DNA from: Clostridia bacterium
GTDB taxonomy: Bacteria > Bacillota > DAOUPZ01
Reading direction: 5' to 3'
DNA length: 64,000 bases
NCBI GenBank assembly: GCA_030625885.1
Contig: DAOUPZ010000018.1
Location: 1-64,000, forward strand
Below the pieces are notes generated by a model, which was not told the origin of the DNA, did no database searches, and worked only from the letters and a program-made list of their open reading frames with translations. Below, in pieces: positions 8,218-16,559 of this stretch. The position numbers and the translations under genes were made by a program. The stretch's first letter is position 1; each line of letters begins with the position of its first letter.

Positions 8218-8661
8218 TTAAAACAGCCATGTAATAACCCCAACAAAAAACGATATGACCGTTCCATAAACCAAAACAGGCCCCGCAACCGTAAACATTC
8301 GTGCACCTACACCAAGGACATACCCTTCCCGTTTAAACTCCATTGCCGGAGAAACAATGGAATTAGCAAACCCCGTAATCGGAACGATAGAACCGGCACC
8401 AGCAAATTCTCCTAACCGATCATACCACCCTAATCCGGTAAACAATGCCGCTAAAAAAACAAGAATGACTGTTTCTGCTCCCCGAGCATCCTGCAAGTTC
8501 ATACCGCGATCAATGAAATAATTAATCAATATCTGTCCTAATATACAGATTAACCCGCCTACAATAAAAGCAACCACCATATTACGAAACAAGGGTGTTT
8601 TAGGTGATTTCTGTTCTACCAATTGTTGATACTGTTTTTTTTCACGGTTACTACTCAACAT
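8218..8661 (-). CDS. spoVAC: Stage V sporulation protein AC
   Basis: 147 aa, GGGAGGAGG before ATG 8661. Cytosolic N-terminus of about 30 residues, then four to five helices; motifs VGGLICILGQ and IVPITGFANSIVSPAMEFKREG define the family. In B. subtilis it acts as a mechanosensitive channel for dipicolinic acid release. It starts a second transcription segment: a 213-bp gap with a terminator separates it from the dodecin gene and spoVAA-AB. Confidence 0.95.
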   Translation of the reverse strand: MLSSNREKKQYQQLVEQKSPKTPLFRNMVVAFIVGGLICILGQILINYFIDRGMNLQDARGAETVILVFLAALFTGLGWYDRLGEFAGAGSIVPITGFANSIVSPAMEFKREGYVLGVGARMFTVAGPVLVYGTVISFFVGVITWLF

Positions 8662-8874
8662 TAAAACCTCCTCCCTGGTAGTATTTCCAGCATTTTAATG
8701 AATATGCATTAGGAAAAACGGCGGTTGCCGTTTTTCAATTCACAATTCATAATTCATAATTGACAATTAAAAAGAATAAAACACATGCCTAAGTACACCG
8801 TTTTACATTAAGGTTTATAATTTCTTGATATCATAAGAAAGAAATGCGCCCAAAAGGACGCATTTTTCCTTAAA
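8662..8874. other. Gap inside the spoVA cluster with repeats
   Basis: Contains the dodecin terminator (8842-8865), heptamer repeats of the AATTCAT type (8738-8770), and at 8788-8813 a short sequence that resembles the right flank of the 148-bp element at 45.4 kb joined directly to its left flank. No gene. Confidence 0.5.
8842..8865 (-). terminator. Terminator after the dodecin gene
   Basis: Stem AAATGCGCCC / GGACGCATTT with a 4-nt loop, T-rich on both sides (minus: TTTCTTTCTT). It lies 10 nt after the dodecin stop and splits the spoVA cluster in two. Confidence 0.8.
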
Positions 8875-9069
8875 CTATTCCTTGAAAGCCACGTTTACGT
8901 TGGCTTTATATTCTACAAGCGATCCATTCGCCACATTAGCTGTCATGTTCAACACTTCTACGCCTGTAATGTTAGAAATTGTTTTTGAAGCTTCTTGAAC
9001 AGCATTAGCCACCGCATCATCAAAACTGTTTGGTGATTCACCAATTACAGAAGCAATCTTTATTGCCAT
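8875..9069 (-). CDS. Dodecin-family flavin-binding protein
   Basis: 64 aa from ATG 9069 with AGGAGG 8 nt upstream (9072 also possible). MAIKIASVIGESPNSFDDAV, then SKTISNITGVEVLNM and a C-terminal beta strand, is the complete dodecin fold (one helix packed on three strands). Dodecins form hollow dodecamers that store riboflavin/FMN or CoA. It lies only 18 nt after spoVAB and before a terminator, so it should be co-transcribed with spoVAA-AB in the forespore. That placement is not standard. Confidence 0.92.
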   Translation of the reverse strand: MAIKIASVIGESPNSFDDAVANAVQEASKTISNITGVEVLNMTANVANGSLVEYKANVNVAFKE

Positions 9070-9087
9070 CATACACACCTCCTTTCA

Positions 9088-9513
9088 TCACTCCCAGAAC
9101 CCAGGTACCAACCAAAAAATTAGAGAACCCGTTATTTTACCCAACGCCAGTGCAATTAGGATACCGTTCACTTGTTCTTCCATTCTCAGTCGACGGGTCA
9201 GTATGGGAATGATATTAATCACTTCTGCCAATGCCGCAGCCAACATCCCAATAAAAATACCATGAAAAATACCCCAAACAGCTAAAAATAGAGGGGGTAA
9301 ATGAAAAGAAACATTCAGAACCGTCATCACGGTAATAAATACAGCACCACACGTTGCCATTGATTCGTACCAACGCATCAAATGGGTTGTTTTTGTAAAT
9401 TGAGCAATACGAGGAAAAACACCGATCGCTACGACAAAAGCAACCGTAGCGGTGCCTACGCCAATTCCATGACCAAACCCAATCAACGCCATACAAACAC
9501 TTTTCCAGATCAT
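9088..9513 (-). CDS. spoVAB: Stage V sporulation protein AB
   Basis: 141 aa from ATG 9513 (AGGTGA upstream), the same length as the B. subtilis protein. Four to five membrane helices with the signature HGIGVGTATVAFVVAIGVFP near the N-terminus and RIAQFTKTTHLMRWYE in the first loop. Membrane part of the SpoVA dipicolinate transport system. Overlap or near contact with spoVAA and dodecin marks one transcript. Confidence 0.93.
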   Translation of the reverse strand: MIWKSVCMALIGFGHGIGVGTATVAFVVAIGVFPRIAQFTKTTHLMRWYESMATCGAVFITVMTVLNVSFHLPPLFLAVWGIFHGIFIGMLAAALAEVINIIPILTRRLRMEEQVNGILIALALGKITGSLIFWLVPGFWE

Positions 9514-9518
9514 CCCTC

Positions 9519-10154
9519 TCACCTGCTATTTTCTTTTTGATTTGTTTCCTCCGGATGCATTCTTATATAGTCATCAACTTCCGTCTGATAATTATCCATC
9601 TCCAACTCTAAAGGACTGGGCTCATCATTAATTTTCTTTTTATATATGTGGTTGAAAAAAACAATCATACCCACCCCAATTCCTATAGAATAAGGGATCT
9701 GAATAACCAACGGACGTGCATTTTCTCGACCCGTAAACATTTTATAAATGTGCTCATGCGCCTTATACAATGAAACATCTTCATGAAAGTTCATAATCGC
9801 CATCGCAGCACCAATAAAAACCAATACATATACACAAAAAACCATGACCCCTTTCCAAAAACTAGACGTGCTGCTGGAATTACCAATTTCCACGATCGTA
9901 CTGTCTGGACCATATACGCGTAAATCCGCTTCTATGTACTCCAAAATGACATTCATTACCTTTAATTTGGAGATCACTAACCGGTTCCCATCATTTTCAT
10001 TTATTTTATATATTTTCAATATTTGTAAGTTTCGTTTAAGATTTTCATCTTCGCATACTATATCCATTAAATCCCCTACGCGAATCACATCATCAACTTT
10101 AAATTGTATCTTTCTTTTTTGCTGTAAATAAATATCCGGCTTCTTCTGCCCCAT
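9519..10154 (-). CDS. spoVAA: Stage V sporulation protein AA
   Basis: 211 aa, start ATG 10154 with AGGAGG. Soluble N-terminal domain (KRKIQFKVDDVIRVGDLMDI, residues about 14-33) followed by two membrane segments near residues 95-120 and 150-170. First gene of the spoVA group. A weak SigG-like match (GAATG, 16 nt, CAAATAA) lies upstream but does not fit well. The 350-bp leader region also contains copy 1 of the 147-bp element. Confidence 0.93.
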   Translation of the reverse strand: MGQKKPDIYLQQKRKIQFKVDDVIRVGDLMDIVCEDENLKRNLQILKIYKINENDGNRLVISKLKVMNVILEYIEADLRVYGPDSTIVEIGNSSSTSSFWKGVMVFCVYVLVFIGAAMAIMNFHEDVSLYKAHEHIYKMFTGRENARPLVIQIPYSIGIGVGMIVFFNHIYKKKINDEPSPLELEMDNYQTEVDDYIRMHPEETNQKENSR

Positions 10155-10504
10155 AACTGCCTCCTATTTAACTACAAATATAATCTAAATTATTATTTGT
10201 CAAAAAGAACAATTTCATTCTTAAAAAATATCAGGTAAGAAAAGATTTCAAAAGATGAAACTTTTAACAAGAACATGACTTTAGGTATGGTTATATCGGA
10301 GGACAGCTTATCGCGTCGATGGCCTCAAAAATATCACATATTGATCACCAACTTCATGAGTAATACCTTTGTATATGGCACAATTTTCTTTAGCTTAGAA
10401 GGTGGCTGCAGATATAACCATACCTAAGCACAACCTTTTGCATAAAAATTCAAGCTTCCTGCTATTATAAAAAATGACCCAATGCGCCTTTTGCTCACAT
10501 TGAG
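10155..10504. other. sigF-spoVAA intergenic region
   Basis: Holds the sigF terminator (10473-10509), the 147-bp element (10281-10427) and a T-rich, poorly paired stretch in front of spoVAA. No gene found. Confidence 0.6.
10281..10427. ncRNA. 147-bp element, copy 1: possible structured RNA or MITE
   Basis: Bounded by a perfect 17-bp inverted pair, TTAGGTATGGTTATATC (10281-10297) and its complement (10411-10427). Just inside are GGAGGACAGCTT and GAAGGTGGCTGCA; CAGC can pair with GCTG as a second stem. The copy at 45425-45572 has the same length, order and orientation, and three consecutive base pairs of the outer stem are changed on both sides together. That argues for a conserved fold. No known Rfam family comes to mind. 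Which strand is transcribed is unknown. Confidence 0.5.
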
Positions 10505-10509
10505 TCATT
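10473..10509 (-). terminator. sigF terminator
   Basis: AATGACTCAATGTG pairs with CGCATTGGGTCATT across a 9-nt loop, then TTTTTTATAATAG on the minus strand. The 5' arm overlaps the sigF stop codon. Confidence 0.9.
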
Positions 10510-11275
10510 CTCTCATAAATTCTCGAAACATATTCAAAGCCTTTTTTTCAATCCTCGAAACCTGAACCTGTGAAAGATCTAATATCTTACCAATTTCTGT
10601 CTGCGTTTTATCTTTAAAATAGCGCAACAAAATGACTTTTTTCTCTAAATCCGATAACTTTTCCAATCCCTGCTGCAGTGTCAGCTTATCAACAAGAGGC
10701 ATCTCCTCCTGCTTCATATCACATAGCTGATCTCCTAAAGTAATCCCTTCTCCATCTCCTTCAAATATAACTTGCTGTATAGAAGCCACTTCCTGAGTCG
10801 CTTCCAAAGCCGTAACAATTGCTTCCTTTGATAGATCAAGGCTATCAGCTAATTCACGTATGGTAGGTTCACGATTCTTTTCTTTCATAAAATGTTCTTT
10901 CTGTCGTCTTATTTTTAGAGCAACTTCCTTTTCTTGTCGACTGACCTTAATTGGATGGTCATCTCGCAAAAATTGTTTTATTTCCCCAATAATCATCGGC
11001 ACAGCATAAGTAGAAAACTGCAATTCACGAGAAATATCAAAACGCTGTACCGCTTTCAATAAACCAATACACCCAATTTGAAATAAATCCTCCAACTCAT
11101 AACCACAATTCTTAAAACGTTGTACCATATTCCATACCAAACGCAAGTTACATTGAATGAGAACCTCTTTAGCCCGCTCATTGCCATTCTGAACTTTAAC
11201 GATTAATTTTTTAACTTCTTCATAAGGTAAAATCTCTTCTGAAAATCGTTGTGTTACCTGTGGTTGCACAGCCAT
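10505..11275 (-). CDS. sigF: RNA polymerase sporulation sigma factor SigF
   Basis: 256 aa from ATG 11275, which has GAGGTGG 7 nt upstream; B. subtilis SigF is 255 aa. Region 2: CNLRLVWNMVQRF, YELEDLFQIGCIGLLKAVQRFD and YAVPMIIGEIKQFLRDD. Region 4 helix-turn-helix: KTQTEIGKILDLSQVQVSRIE. It directs early forespore transcription and is held inactive by SpoIIAB. The start lies 13 nt after the spoIIAB stop in the spoIIA operon. Confidence 0.97.
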   Translation of the reverse strand: MAVQPQVTQRFSEEILPYEEVKKLIVKVQNGNERAKEVLIQCNLRLVWNMVQRFKNCGYELEDLFQIGCIGLLKAVQRFDISRELQFSTYAVPMIIGEIKQFLRDDHPIKVSRQEKEVALKIRRQKEHFMKEKNREPTIRELADSLDLSKEAIVTALEATQEVASIQQVIFEGDGEGITLGDQLCDMKQEEMPLVDKLTLQQGLEKLSDLEKKVILLRYFKDKTQTEIGKILDLSQVQVSRIEKKALNMFREFMRE

Positions 11276-11288
11276 ATGCTGACCACCT

Positions 11289-11723
11289 CTAGCTTTCTCC
11301 ATCAGACAATTGCTTAGCTTTTTTAACCAATGTAATCGTTGTTCCAACCCCTACTTTCGTATCTACATTTAATTGATCCATAAAAGACTCCATAAACACA
11401 AATCCCAAGCCCATTCGTTCTGGGCGAGTGGTATAAGAAGGCTGCATGGCCTGAACCACATTCTCAATACCTTGCCCCTGATCCGAAATAATAATTTCAA
11501 CGGCGTCGCCCATCAAACTCACAGCAACTGTTACCATCCCCATTTTCTCACCATAACCATGAATAATGGCATTGGATACCGCCTCAGATACAGCCACTTT
11601 AATCTCTTCTAATTCGCCTAATGTGAAATCAATTTGAGAAGCAAAAGCAGCTACAGTAACACGTGCTAAAGCAACATTGTCACCTTTGCTCAACATTTCA
11701 AGTTTAATATGATTTTCGATCAT
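11289..11723 (-). CDS. spoIIAB: Anti-sigma F factor and serine kinase SpoIIAB
   Basis: 144 aa GHKL kinase. N-box EAVSNAIIHGY (about residues 47-57), G1 box DQGQGI (81-86) and G2 box RMGLGFVFMESF (103-114). Binds SigF as a dimer with ATP and phosphorylates SpoIIAA. 13 nt separate it from spoIIAA and its stop region carries the sigF ribosome site. Confidence 0.97.
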   Translation of the reverse strand: MIENHIKLEMLSKGDNVALARVTVAAFASQIDFTLGELEEIKVAVSEAVSNAIIHGYGEKMGMVTVAVSLMGDAVEIIISDQGQGIENVVQAMQPSYTTRPERMGLGFVFMESFMDQLNVDTKVGVGTTITLVKKAKQLSDGES

Positions 11724-11736
11724 GTTTATTTCCCCC

Positions 11737-12072
11737 TTATAAGTGAGCTAATGCCGTTGCTTCATCATCAAACAAATTAATAATGCGAAATATCCCTGAT
11801 AACTCAAATATCCTTTTCACCTGGGGCTTCACTTCTACAACACCCATTTTACCCCCATGTTCACTAACTCGCTTATATCGCCCCAATATAACACCCAAAC
11901 CAGAACTATCAACAAAAGGAACTTCAGCAAAATTAATGATAAGATTTTTTGCCCCGGTGACATCTAATTGCTCTTCCAACTTGTTTTTAAACTCATCAGC
12001 TGTAGACATATCCAGTTCCCCTTTTAACCCTATGATTAAATGATTCTCTTTCTTCTTGCAAACAATTTGCAT
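11737..12072 (-). CDS. spoIIAA: Anti-sigma F factor antagonist SpoIIAA
   Basis: 111 aa STAS-domain protein. The phosphorylated Ser of the family is the first Ser of VDSSGLGVILGRYK, here S56. When dephosphorylated by SpoIIE it displaces SigF from SpoIIAB. ATG 12072 follows AAGGAGG. First gene of the spoIIA operon; a SigH-like promoter lies upstream. Confidence 0.97.
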   Translation of the reverse strand: MQIVCKKKENHLIIGLKGELDMSTADEFKNKLEEQLDVTGAKNLIINFAEVPFVDSSGLGVILGRYKRVSEHGGKMGVVEVKPQVKRIFELSGIFRIINLFDDEATALAHL

Positions 12073-12113
12073 GATAATGCCTCCTTGTTTTTAGAACATC
12101 ATGTGAAGTAATT

Positions 12114-12143
12114 ATTTTCTACATTTTACCACTATTATCCTGC
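12114..12143 (-). promoter_or_regulatory. Putative SigH promoter of spoIIAA-AB-sigF
   Basis: Minus strand: GCAGGATAA (12143-12135; consensus RnAGGAwww) - 12 nt - GTAGAAAAT (12122-12114; consensus RnnGAATww, one mismatch). In B. subtilis this operon is transcribed by SigH under Spo0A control. Promoter starts about 70 nt before spoIIAA. Confidence 0.55.
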
Positions 12144-12145
12144 AT

Positions 12146-12175
12146 AAATAAAAAAATGCCTTGCGGCATTTTTTT
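12146..12175 (-). terminator. dacF terminator
   Basis: AAATGCC / GGCATTT stem with a 4-nt loop and a long T run (TTTTTTTATTTATG) on the minus strand, immediately after the dacF stop. It should limit read-through from dacF into spoIIA. Confidence 0.85.
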
Positions 12176-13340
12176 AAGCTTTAACTTGAAACCATTTCTT
12201 AACAATTCTTTTGAATACATGCCAGGGATTCCCTTTTTCTACATCATAAGCAGCAATCAGATCGACTTCACCAACCAATTTACCCGCTTGATATACTTTC
12301 AACTGCCCTAATTTATCGCCCTTCTTAATCGGTGCCACAATTTCTTCATTCAATTGAACTTTTTTATTGGTCTTAACTTCTTCTCCTTTTTCCACAACGA
12401 CAAAAAGATTATCCTTTGCCTGCACATCTACCAGTTCATCTTTTCCTTTAAAAACTCTTGCCGATTCTACTTTTTCCCCTTGATTAATAACAGGCTGCGC
12501 CATATAATTAGCAAAACCATAGTTTAATAATCGGCGTGACTCCTTAAAGTGGCTTTTAGGTTCGCTCCCTCCCATAACAACTGAAATTAAATGAAGATTA
12601 TTCTTTACTGCAGATGCAGAAAGGCAATAGCCTGCTTCTACCGTCCATCCCGTCTTTATTCCATTTGCACCGGGATAAGTTGCAATCAGCTGGTTACGAT
12701 TATAAAAATGATTTTCTCCATCACGCAAAAAGACTTCTTTTTGCGTAGAAAATTTTTTGAATAAGGGATGTTTCATTGCTTCTACAGATAACACAGCTAT
12801 ATCATAGGCGCTCATGACATGCTTGCCGCTTTCTTCAGGAAGGCCATTGGTGTTCAAAAAATAGGTATCCTTAAGGCCTAACGCTTTGGCTTTCTTGTTC
12901 ATTGCCGCAAGAAATGCTTCTTCAGTTCCATAAATATGTTCTGCTGCTGCTACACAAGCATCATTAGCAGAGTGAACGGCAATAGCTGCTAAAATATCTT
13001 CAAGCGACATCATTTCATTCGGCTCCAGCCAAATTTCTGATCCCCCAATTTTATAAGCTTCTTCAGAGGCAACAACCTGATCGGTTAGCTTTACCTTTCC
13101 CTGTTCAATTGCTTCTACCGCTAAAAGCATAGTCATGATTTTCGTAATACTTGCAGGTGGAAGAGACTCGTGTACGTTTTTAGAAAAAAGGACTCGCCCA
13201 GTTTGCCCATCAATCAAAATAGCGGATCGCATGCCCGTCTCAAAACCGCTAGGTGCTGCCCATGCCCCACAGGGAATCCCACATATCAACATCGTTATGA
13301 TTAAAACAAGGACCAAAAATCGTTTCTTCATCATATTCAT
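12174..13340 (-). CDS. dacF: D-alanyl-D-alanine carboxypeptidase DacF
   Basis: 388 aa from ATG 13340 (GGAGG 7 nt upstream); B. subtilis DacF is 389. Signal peptide about residues 1-28 with a hydrophobic core. Catalytic motifs: SITK (S64), SAN (124-126), KTG (229-231). C-terminal PBP5-type beta domain after about residue 275. It trims pentapeptides in spore cortex peptidoglycan. Placement upstream of spoIIAA is the same as in Bacillus. Confidence 0.95.
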   Translation of the reverse strand: MNMMKKRFLVLVLIITMLICGIPCGAWAAPSGFETGMRSAILIDGQTGRVLFSKNVHESLPPASITKIMTMLLAVEAIEQGKVKLTDQVVASEEAYKIGGSEIWLEPNEMMSLEDILAAIAVHSANDACVAAAEHIYGTEEAFLAAMNKKAKALGLKDTYFLNTNGLPEESGKHVMSAYDIAVLSVEAMKHPLFKKFSTQKEVFLRDGENHFYNRNQLIATYPGANGIKTGWTVEAGYCLSASAVKNNLHLISVVMGGSEPKSHFKESRRLLNYGFANYMAQPVINQGEKVESARVFKGKDELVDVQAKDNLFVVVEKGEEVKTNKKVQLNEEIVAPIKKGDKLGQLKVYQAGKLVGEVDLIAAYDVEKGNPWHVFKRIVKKWFQVKA

Positions 13341-13757
13341 GCTTTTTCCTCCTTTGTTATCCATACTTTCTAATTATCAATATTATTGGGAAAATGGTTG
13401 ATTTTTATCCCTAAATTATCATTACGCATCTATTGTAGTATTTATTACAAATGGAAGGAAATGCATATTTAAAACTGCCGCTGGCAGTTTCTCAATTCAC
13501 AATTCATAATTCACAATTAAAAGATAAAAGAATTTAAACATATTAAGCGATAAAGAACTTATATTGTATTTCCAATCTTAAATATTAGACCTTTAGTCTT
13601 ATCTTTTATCTTTTATCTTTTATCTTTTATCTTTTATCTTTTATCTTTCAACCTTAAGCCTTAAGCCTTCCTTCAGCCCATGAAAACAAAAAACAGGTGC
13701 CGTACCTGTCATCTTTCCGTAAAGACAACAAAGCACGAACACCTGTTTTGCTTTGGT
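13341..13757. other. Intergenic region with heptamer repeats and a terminator
   Basis: Contains AATTCAC/AATTCAT heptamers (about 13490-13520), a run of ATCTTTT heptamers (about 13600-13650) and the terminator at 13683-13750. A short match to the repeat at 21.8 and 58.1 kb (ATAAAGAACTTATATTGTA) lies at about 13550. No gene. Confidence 0.6.
13683..13710 (-). terminator. Terminator of the serine hydrolase gene
   Basis: ACAGGT-ACGGC-ACCTGT stem followed by TTTTTTGTTTT on the minus strand. The right arm can also pair with AAAACAGGTG at 13741-13750, giving a longer alternative hairpin. Confidence 0.8.
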
Positions 13758-15077
13758 TTATTTCAATGAATCTTGATAGTCATAAATCATTTTTGATATT
13801 TTCGGAATTGTATCAAATGCCTGACTATAGCGAATATGCTCACTTAAAATGGTTATGATATAGGGGTTTTTTGGATGATAAACAATTCCCACATCATTTA
13901 ATACATTAACTTGATTACCAATTTTATGAGCGACTTCAACATCAGACGGAAGCAATTGATTGATCCGATCATTAAATTCCGTATGCTTGAGGTTATAGAT
14001 AAATTCACCGATCACTTCCGGGTGTTTAACATTTAATTCTAAAACTTTTTCCATATATATTTTCATATCACGAGGAGAAGTAATATTTTTATCAATAGGA
14101 AGATATCTTCCACCCAGAGCATCCATATAATCAATAATGGTTTCACGCCCCAGTTTTCTTTTAATCATATTTTTGGCAACATTATCACTAACCGTCATAT
14201 TTAATTTTGCAAGTTCCCGTAAGGTATAGCGAGTTCCAAAATCCTTATATTGAATGCTCCCTGTCCCCGTTTCGTAATCTGCCTGAGTATATACCATTTC
14301 TTCATCCAGATCAATTTCTCCAGCAATCACTTTTTCATACAAACATAAATTCTCGGGCACCTTATAGGTACTGGCAGCAATATAAGGCGTGTTTCCATTG
14401 ATTGAAAAATATCTTCCCGTGTTTAAGTCTTTTACATACACACCATATATCCCATCCTGGAGAGAAATATAATCCAGGATATGCTTGCGCAAATCATCAT
14501 AGTTACGGATTTTATCAGGTGATCCTGCTAAATCTTGCTGCAAAGCCACAAATGTTTGTGATGTGACGACACCATCAGCCTTTAATCCCTTTCTTTGTTG
14601 GAACTTCATAACAGCTTCATAGGTGCCTCTTCCAAAAATACCGTCAATGGTTTTCAGATAGTCATATTCTTTTGACAGTAATGCTTGAAGTCTTTTGACA
14701 TCTTCACCTTTCATCCCCATTCGCAATACACGGGAACCAAACGCCGGCCGTTTTAAAGCTCTAAACATCTCCCCTGTAACCCTGCCTGTTTCCTTTAAAG
14801 CATGTTTCCTTTGAAAAGCAAGAACAGCTTGTCTGGTTCGAGGACCAAAAATACCATCAATATATACTACAATATAATTTCGTTCTGCCAAATAACTTTG
14901 TAATATTTTTACGTCATTTCCCTGCATACCTATTTGCAAATTTCGTGAGTCAAAATCATTTACTACTGCATCTTGTGTGTCTACGACATCCGCTGCCATT
15001 CCCTGTTGAGGCAACAATCCTACCGCCAATGTAAGCAAGCAACCTACAACTGCAATCATCATTAGTATTTTTCTCAT
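13758..15077 (-). CDS. Secreted serine hydrolase (class A beta-lactamase fold) with two peptidoglycan-binding domains
   Basis: 439 aa. Signal peptide residues 1-29 (ends GMAA). Two PG_binding_1 repeats, about 46-108 and 117-180, each with the DGIFG...T..AV..FQ pattern. Catalytic domain from about 195: STYK (S236-K239), SDN (297-299) and HKIG (K385) in place of KTG. Such proteins are often called beta-lactamase-related. The wall-binding repeats suggest a cell-wall or spore-cortex substrate. It stands alone between pdp and dacF. Confidence 0.88.
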   Translation of the reverse strand: MRKILMMIAVVGCLLTLAVGLLPQQGMAADVVDTQDAVVNDFDSRNLQIGMQGNDVKILQSYLAERNYIVVYIDGIFGPRTRQAVLAFQRKHALKETGRVTGEMFRALKRPAFGSRVLRMGMKGEDVKRLQALLSKEYDYLKTIDGIFGRGTYEAVMKFQQRKGLKADGVVTSQTFVALQQDLAGSPDKIRNYDDLRKHILDYISLQDGIYGVYVKDLNTGRYFSINGNTPYIAASTYKVPENLCLYEKVIAGEIDLDEEMVYTQADYETGTGSIQYKDFGTRYTLRELAKLNMTVSDNVAKNMIKRKLGRETIIDYMDALGGRYLPIDKNITSPRDMKIYMEKVLELNVKHPEVIGEFIYNLKHTEFNDRINQLLPSDVEVAHKIGNQVNVLNDVGIVYHPKNPYIITILSEHIRYSQAFDTIPKISKMIYDYQDSLK

Positions 15078-15196
15078 CCATTTTCCCTCCTCCCAATAAT
15101 TATGCAGTAATCTCCATTATACATGCCTAACACAAAAAAATCATTGAGAATGGATGGGATCATTACTAGTTCTATGGAAAAAGGGAAATAATTAGA

Positions 15197-15222
15197 AAAA
15201 GCCAGGCAAATGCCTGACTTTT
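15197..15222 (-). terminator. pdp terminator
   Basis: AAAAGTCAGGCA / TGCCTGGCTTTT with a 2-nt loop and TTTTTCTAATTATTT after it on the minus strand, 4 nt after the pdp stop. Confidence 0.85.
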
Positions 15223-15225
15223 CTA

Positions 15226-16557
15226 TTATGACATCATATGAGTACCCTCTTGATCTACAAGTCCCAAAATCAATGGTTTACCTGCTGTCTGTTCTGGAGC
15301 TATATGATACGCTTTTAACAATCGTTCCTGTACAAGCTGCCCCTTTTGTTGATCATTTGCATAAAGGGTTGCCAGAGGTTCACCCCGTTTAACCCAATCA
15401 CCCATTTTTTTATGTAACACAATCCCAACAGCAAGATCTATCTTCGCCTCTTTTGTCTCCCGCCCGGCACCCAACAGCATCGCACATTGCCCTATTTCCA
15501 GTGCATTCAAAGCATGAACACAGCCTTCTTGTTCCGCCATAACAGGTATCATAAATTGCGCTTGCGGTAAAATACGATCGGGTTCATCAATCACACGAGC
15601 ATCCCCGCCCTGGGCTTCAATCATTTGTGCCAGTTTTTTTAAAGCTTTTCCTTCTGCTAAGATTTTCTCTAGTTTATCATAGAGAACACGGGTATCTTCT
15701 TTTGCTCCCGCCATTTGAAGCATATGACTACCCAAAGTCAAGCAAAGGTCCCTTAAATCCTCCGGTCCTTTACCTTGAAGCGTTTGAATCGCTTCCTTTA
15801 CTTCCAGAGCATTACCGATATGACACCCTAAAGGTTGATCCATATTGGTTAAAAGGGCACGCGTTTCCCGACCCACATGCGCCCCAATCGCAACCATTGT
15901 ACGCGCCAGTTCTTCAGCACTCGCCATATCTTTCATAAAAGCCCCTGACCCTACCTTAACATCCAGCATAATGGCATCGGTTCCAGCCGCAATCTTTTTG
16001 CTCATAATACTGCTGGCAATCAAAGGGATGTTTTCCACCGTCCCCGTTACATCACGCAATGCATACAGTTTCTTGTCGGCCGGTGCCAGATTAGTCGTTT
16101 GACCGATTACAGCACACTGCACACGATTGACCTGATTAATAAATGTATCATCATCTAAATTTATCTGAAAACCGGGAATAGATTCTAACTTATCCAGTGT
16201 ACCTCCCGTATGACCGAGCCCTCTACCCGACATTTTCGCCACCGGAACACTTGCTGCGGCAACAAGGGGGATCAAAACCAGCGTCGTCTTATCACCAACA
16301 CCCCCCGTGCTATGTTTATCTACCTTAATTCCACGAATCCTACTTAAATCAACTTGATTACCAGATTGAACCATAGACGAGGTCAAATGAGCAATTTCCG
16401 CCTCGTCCATCCCCTGAAAATAAATAGTCATAGCAAACGCTGATAATTGATAATCAGGAATAATCCCCTGCGTATAGCCCTGAATGAGAAAATTAATTTC
16501 CTCTTTTGACAGAGCCTTTCCATTACGTTTCTTAACAATAATATCAACAGCCCGCAT
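15226..16557 (-). CDS. pdp: Pyrimidine-nucleoside phosphorylase
   Basis: 443 aa, full length for the thymidine/pyrimidine phosphorylase family. Motifs: [19 protein letters not shown] (substrate and phosphate site, about residues 80-98), [20 protein letters not shown] and VKVGSGAFM. Splits uridine, deoxyuridine or thymidine to base and pentose-1-phosphate, feeding DeoB. Stop/start distance to punA is 2 nt, so one operon. Confidence 0.95.
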   Translation of the reverse strand: MRAVDIIVKKRNGKALSKEEINFLIQGYTQGIIPDYQLSAFAMTIYFQGMDEAEIAHLTSSMVQSGNQVDLSRIRGIKVDKHSTGGVGDKTTLVLIPLVAAASVPVAKMSGRGLGHTGGTLDKLESIPGFQINLDDDTFINQVNRVQCAVIGQTTNLAPADKKLYALRDVTGTVENIPLIASSIMSKKIAAGTDAIMLDVKVGSGAFMKDMASAEELARTMVAIGAHVGRETRALLTNMDQPLGCHIGNALEVKEAIQTLQGKGPEDLRDLCLTLGSHMLQMAGAKEDTRVLYDKLEKILAEGKALKKLAQMIEAQGGDARVIDEPDRILPQAQFMIPVMAEQEGCVHALNALEIGQCAMLLGAGRETKEAKIDLAVGIVLHKKMGDWVKRGEPLATLYANDQQKGQLVQERLLKAYHIAPEQTAGKPLILGLVDQEGTHMMS

Positions 16558-16559
16558 GA

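Noticed and set aside
10170..10260. SigG promoter for spoVAA (GAATG / CAAATAA)
   Set aside because: Two mismatches in the -10 and 16-nt spacing; such matches are frequent in AT-rich DNA.
10281..10427. Element as a known riboswitch (ydaO, T-box, THF) or 6S RNA
   Set aside because: None of the diagnostic core sequences of these families is present; 6S would be longer with a central bubble.
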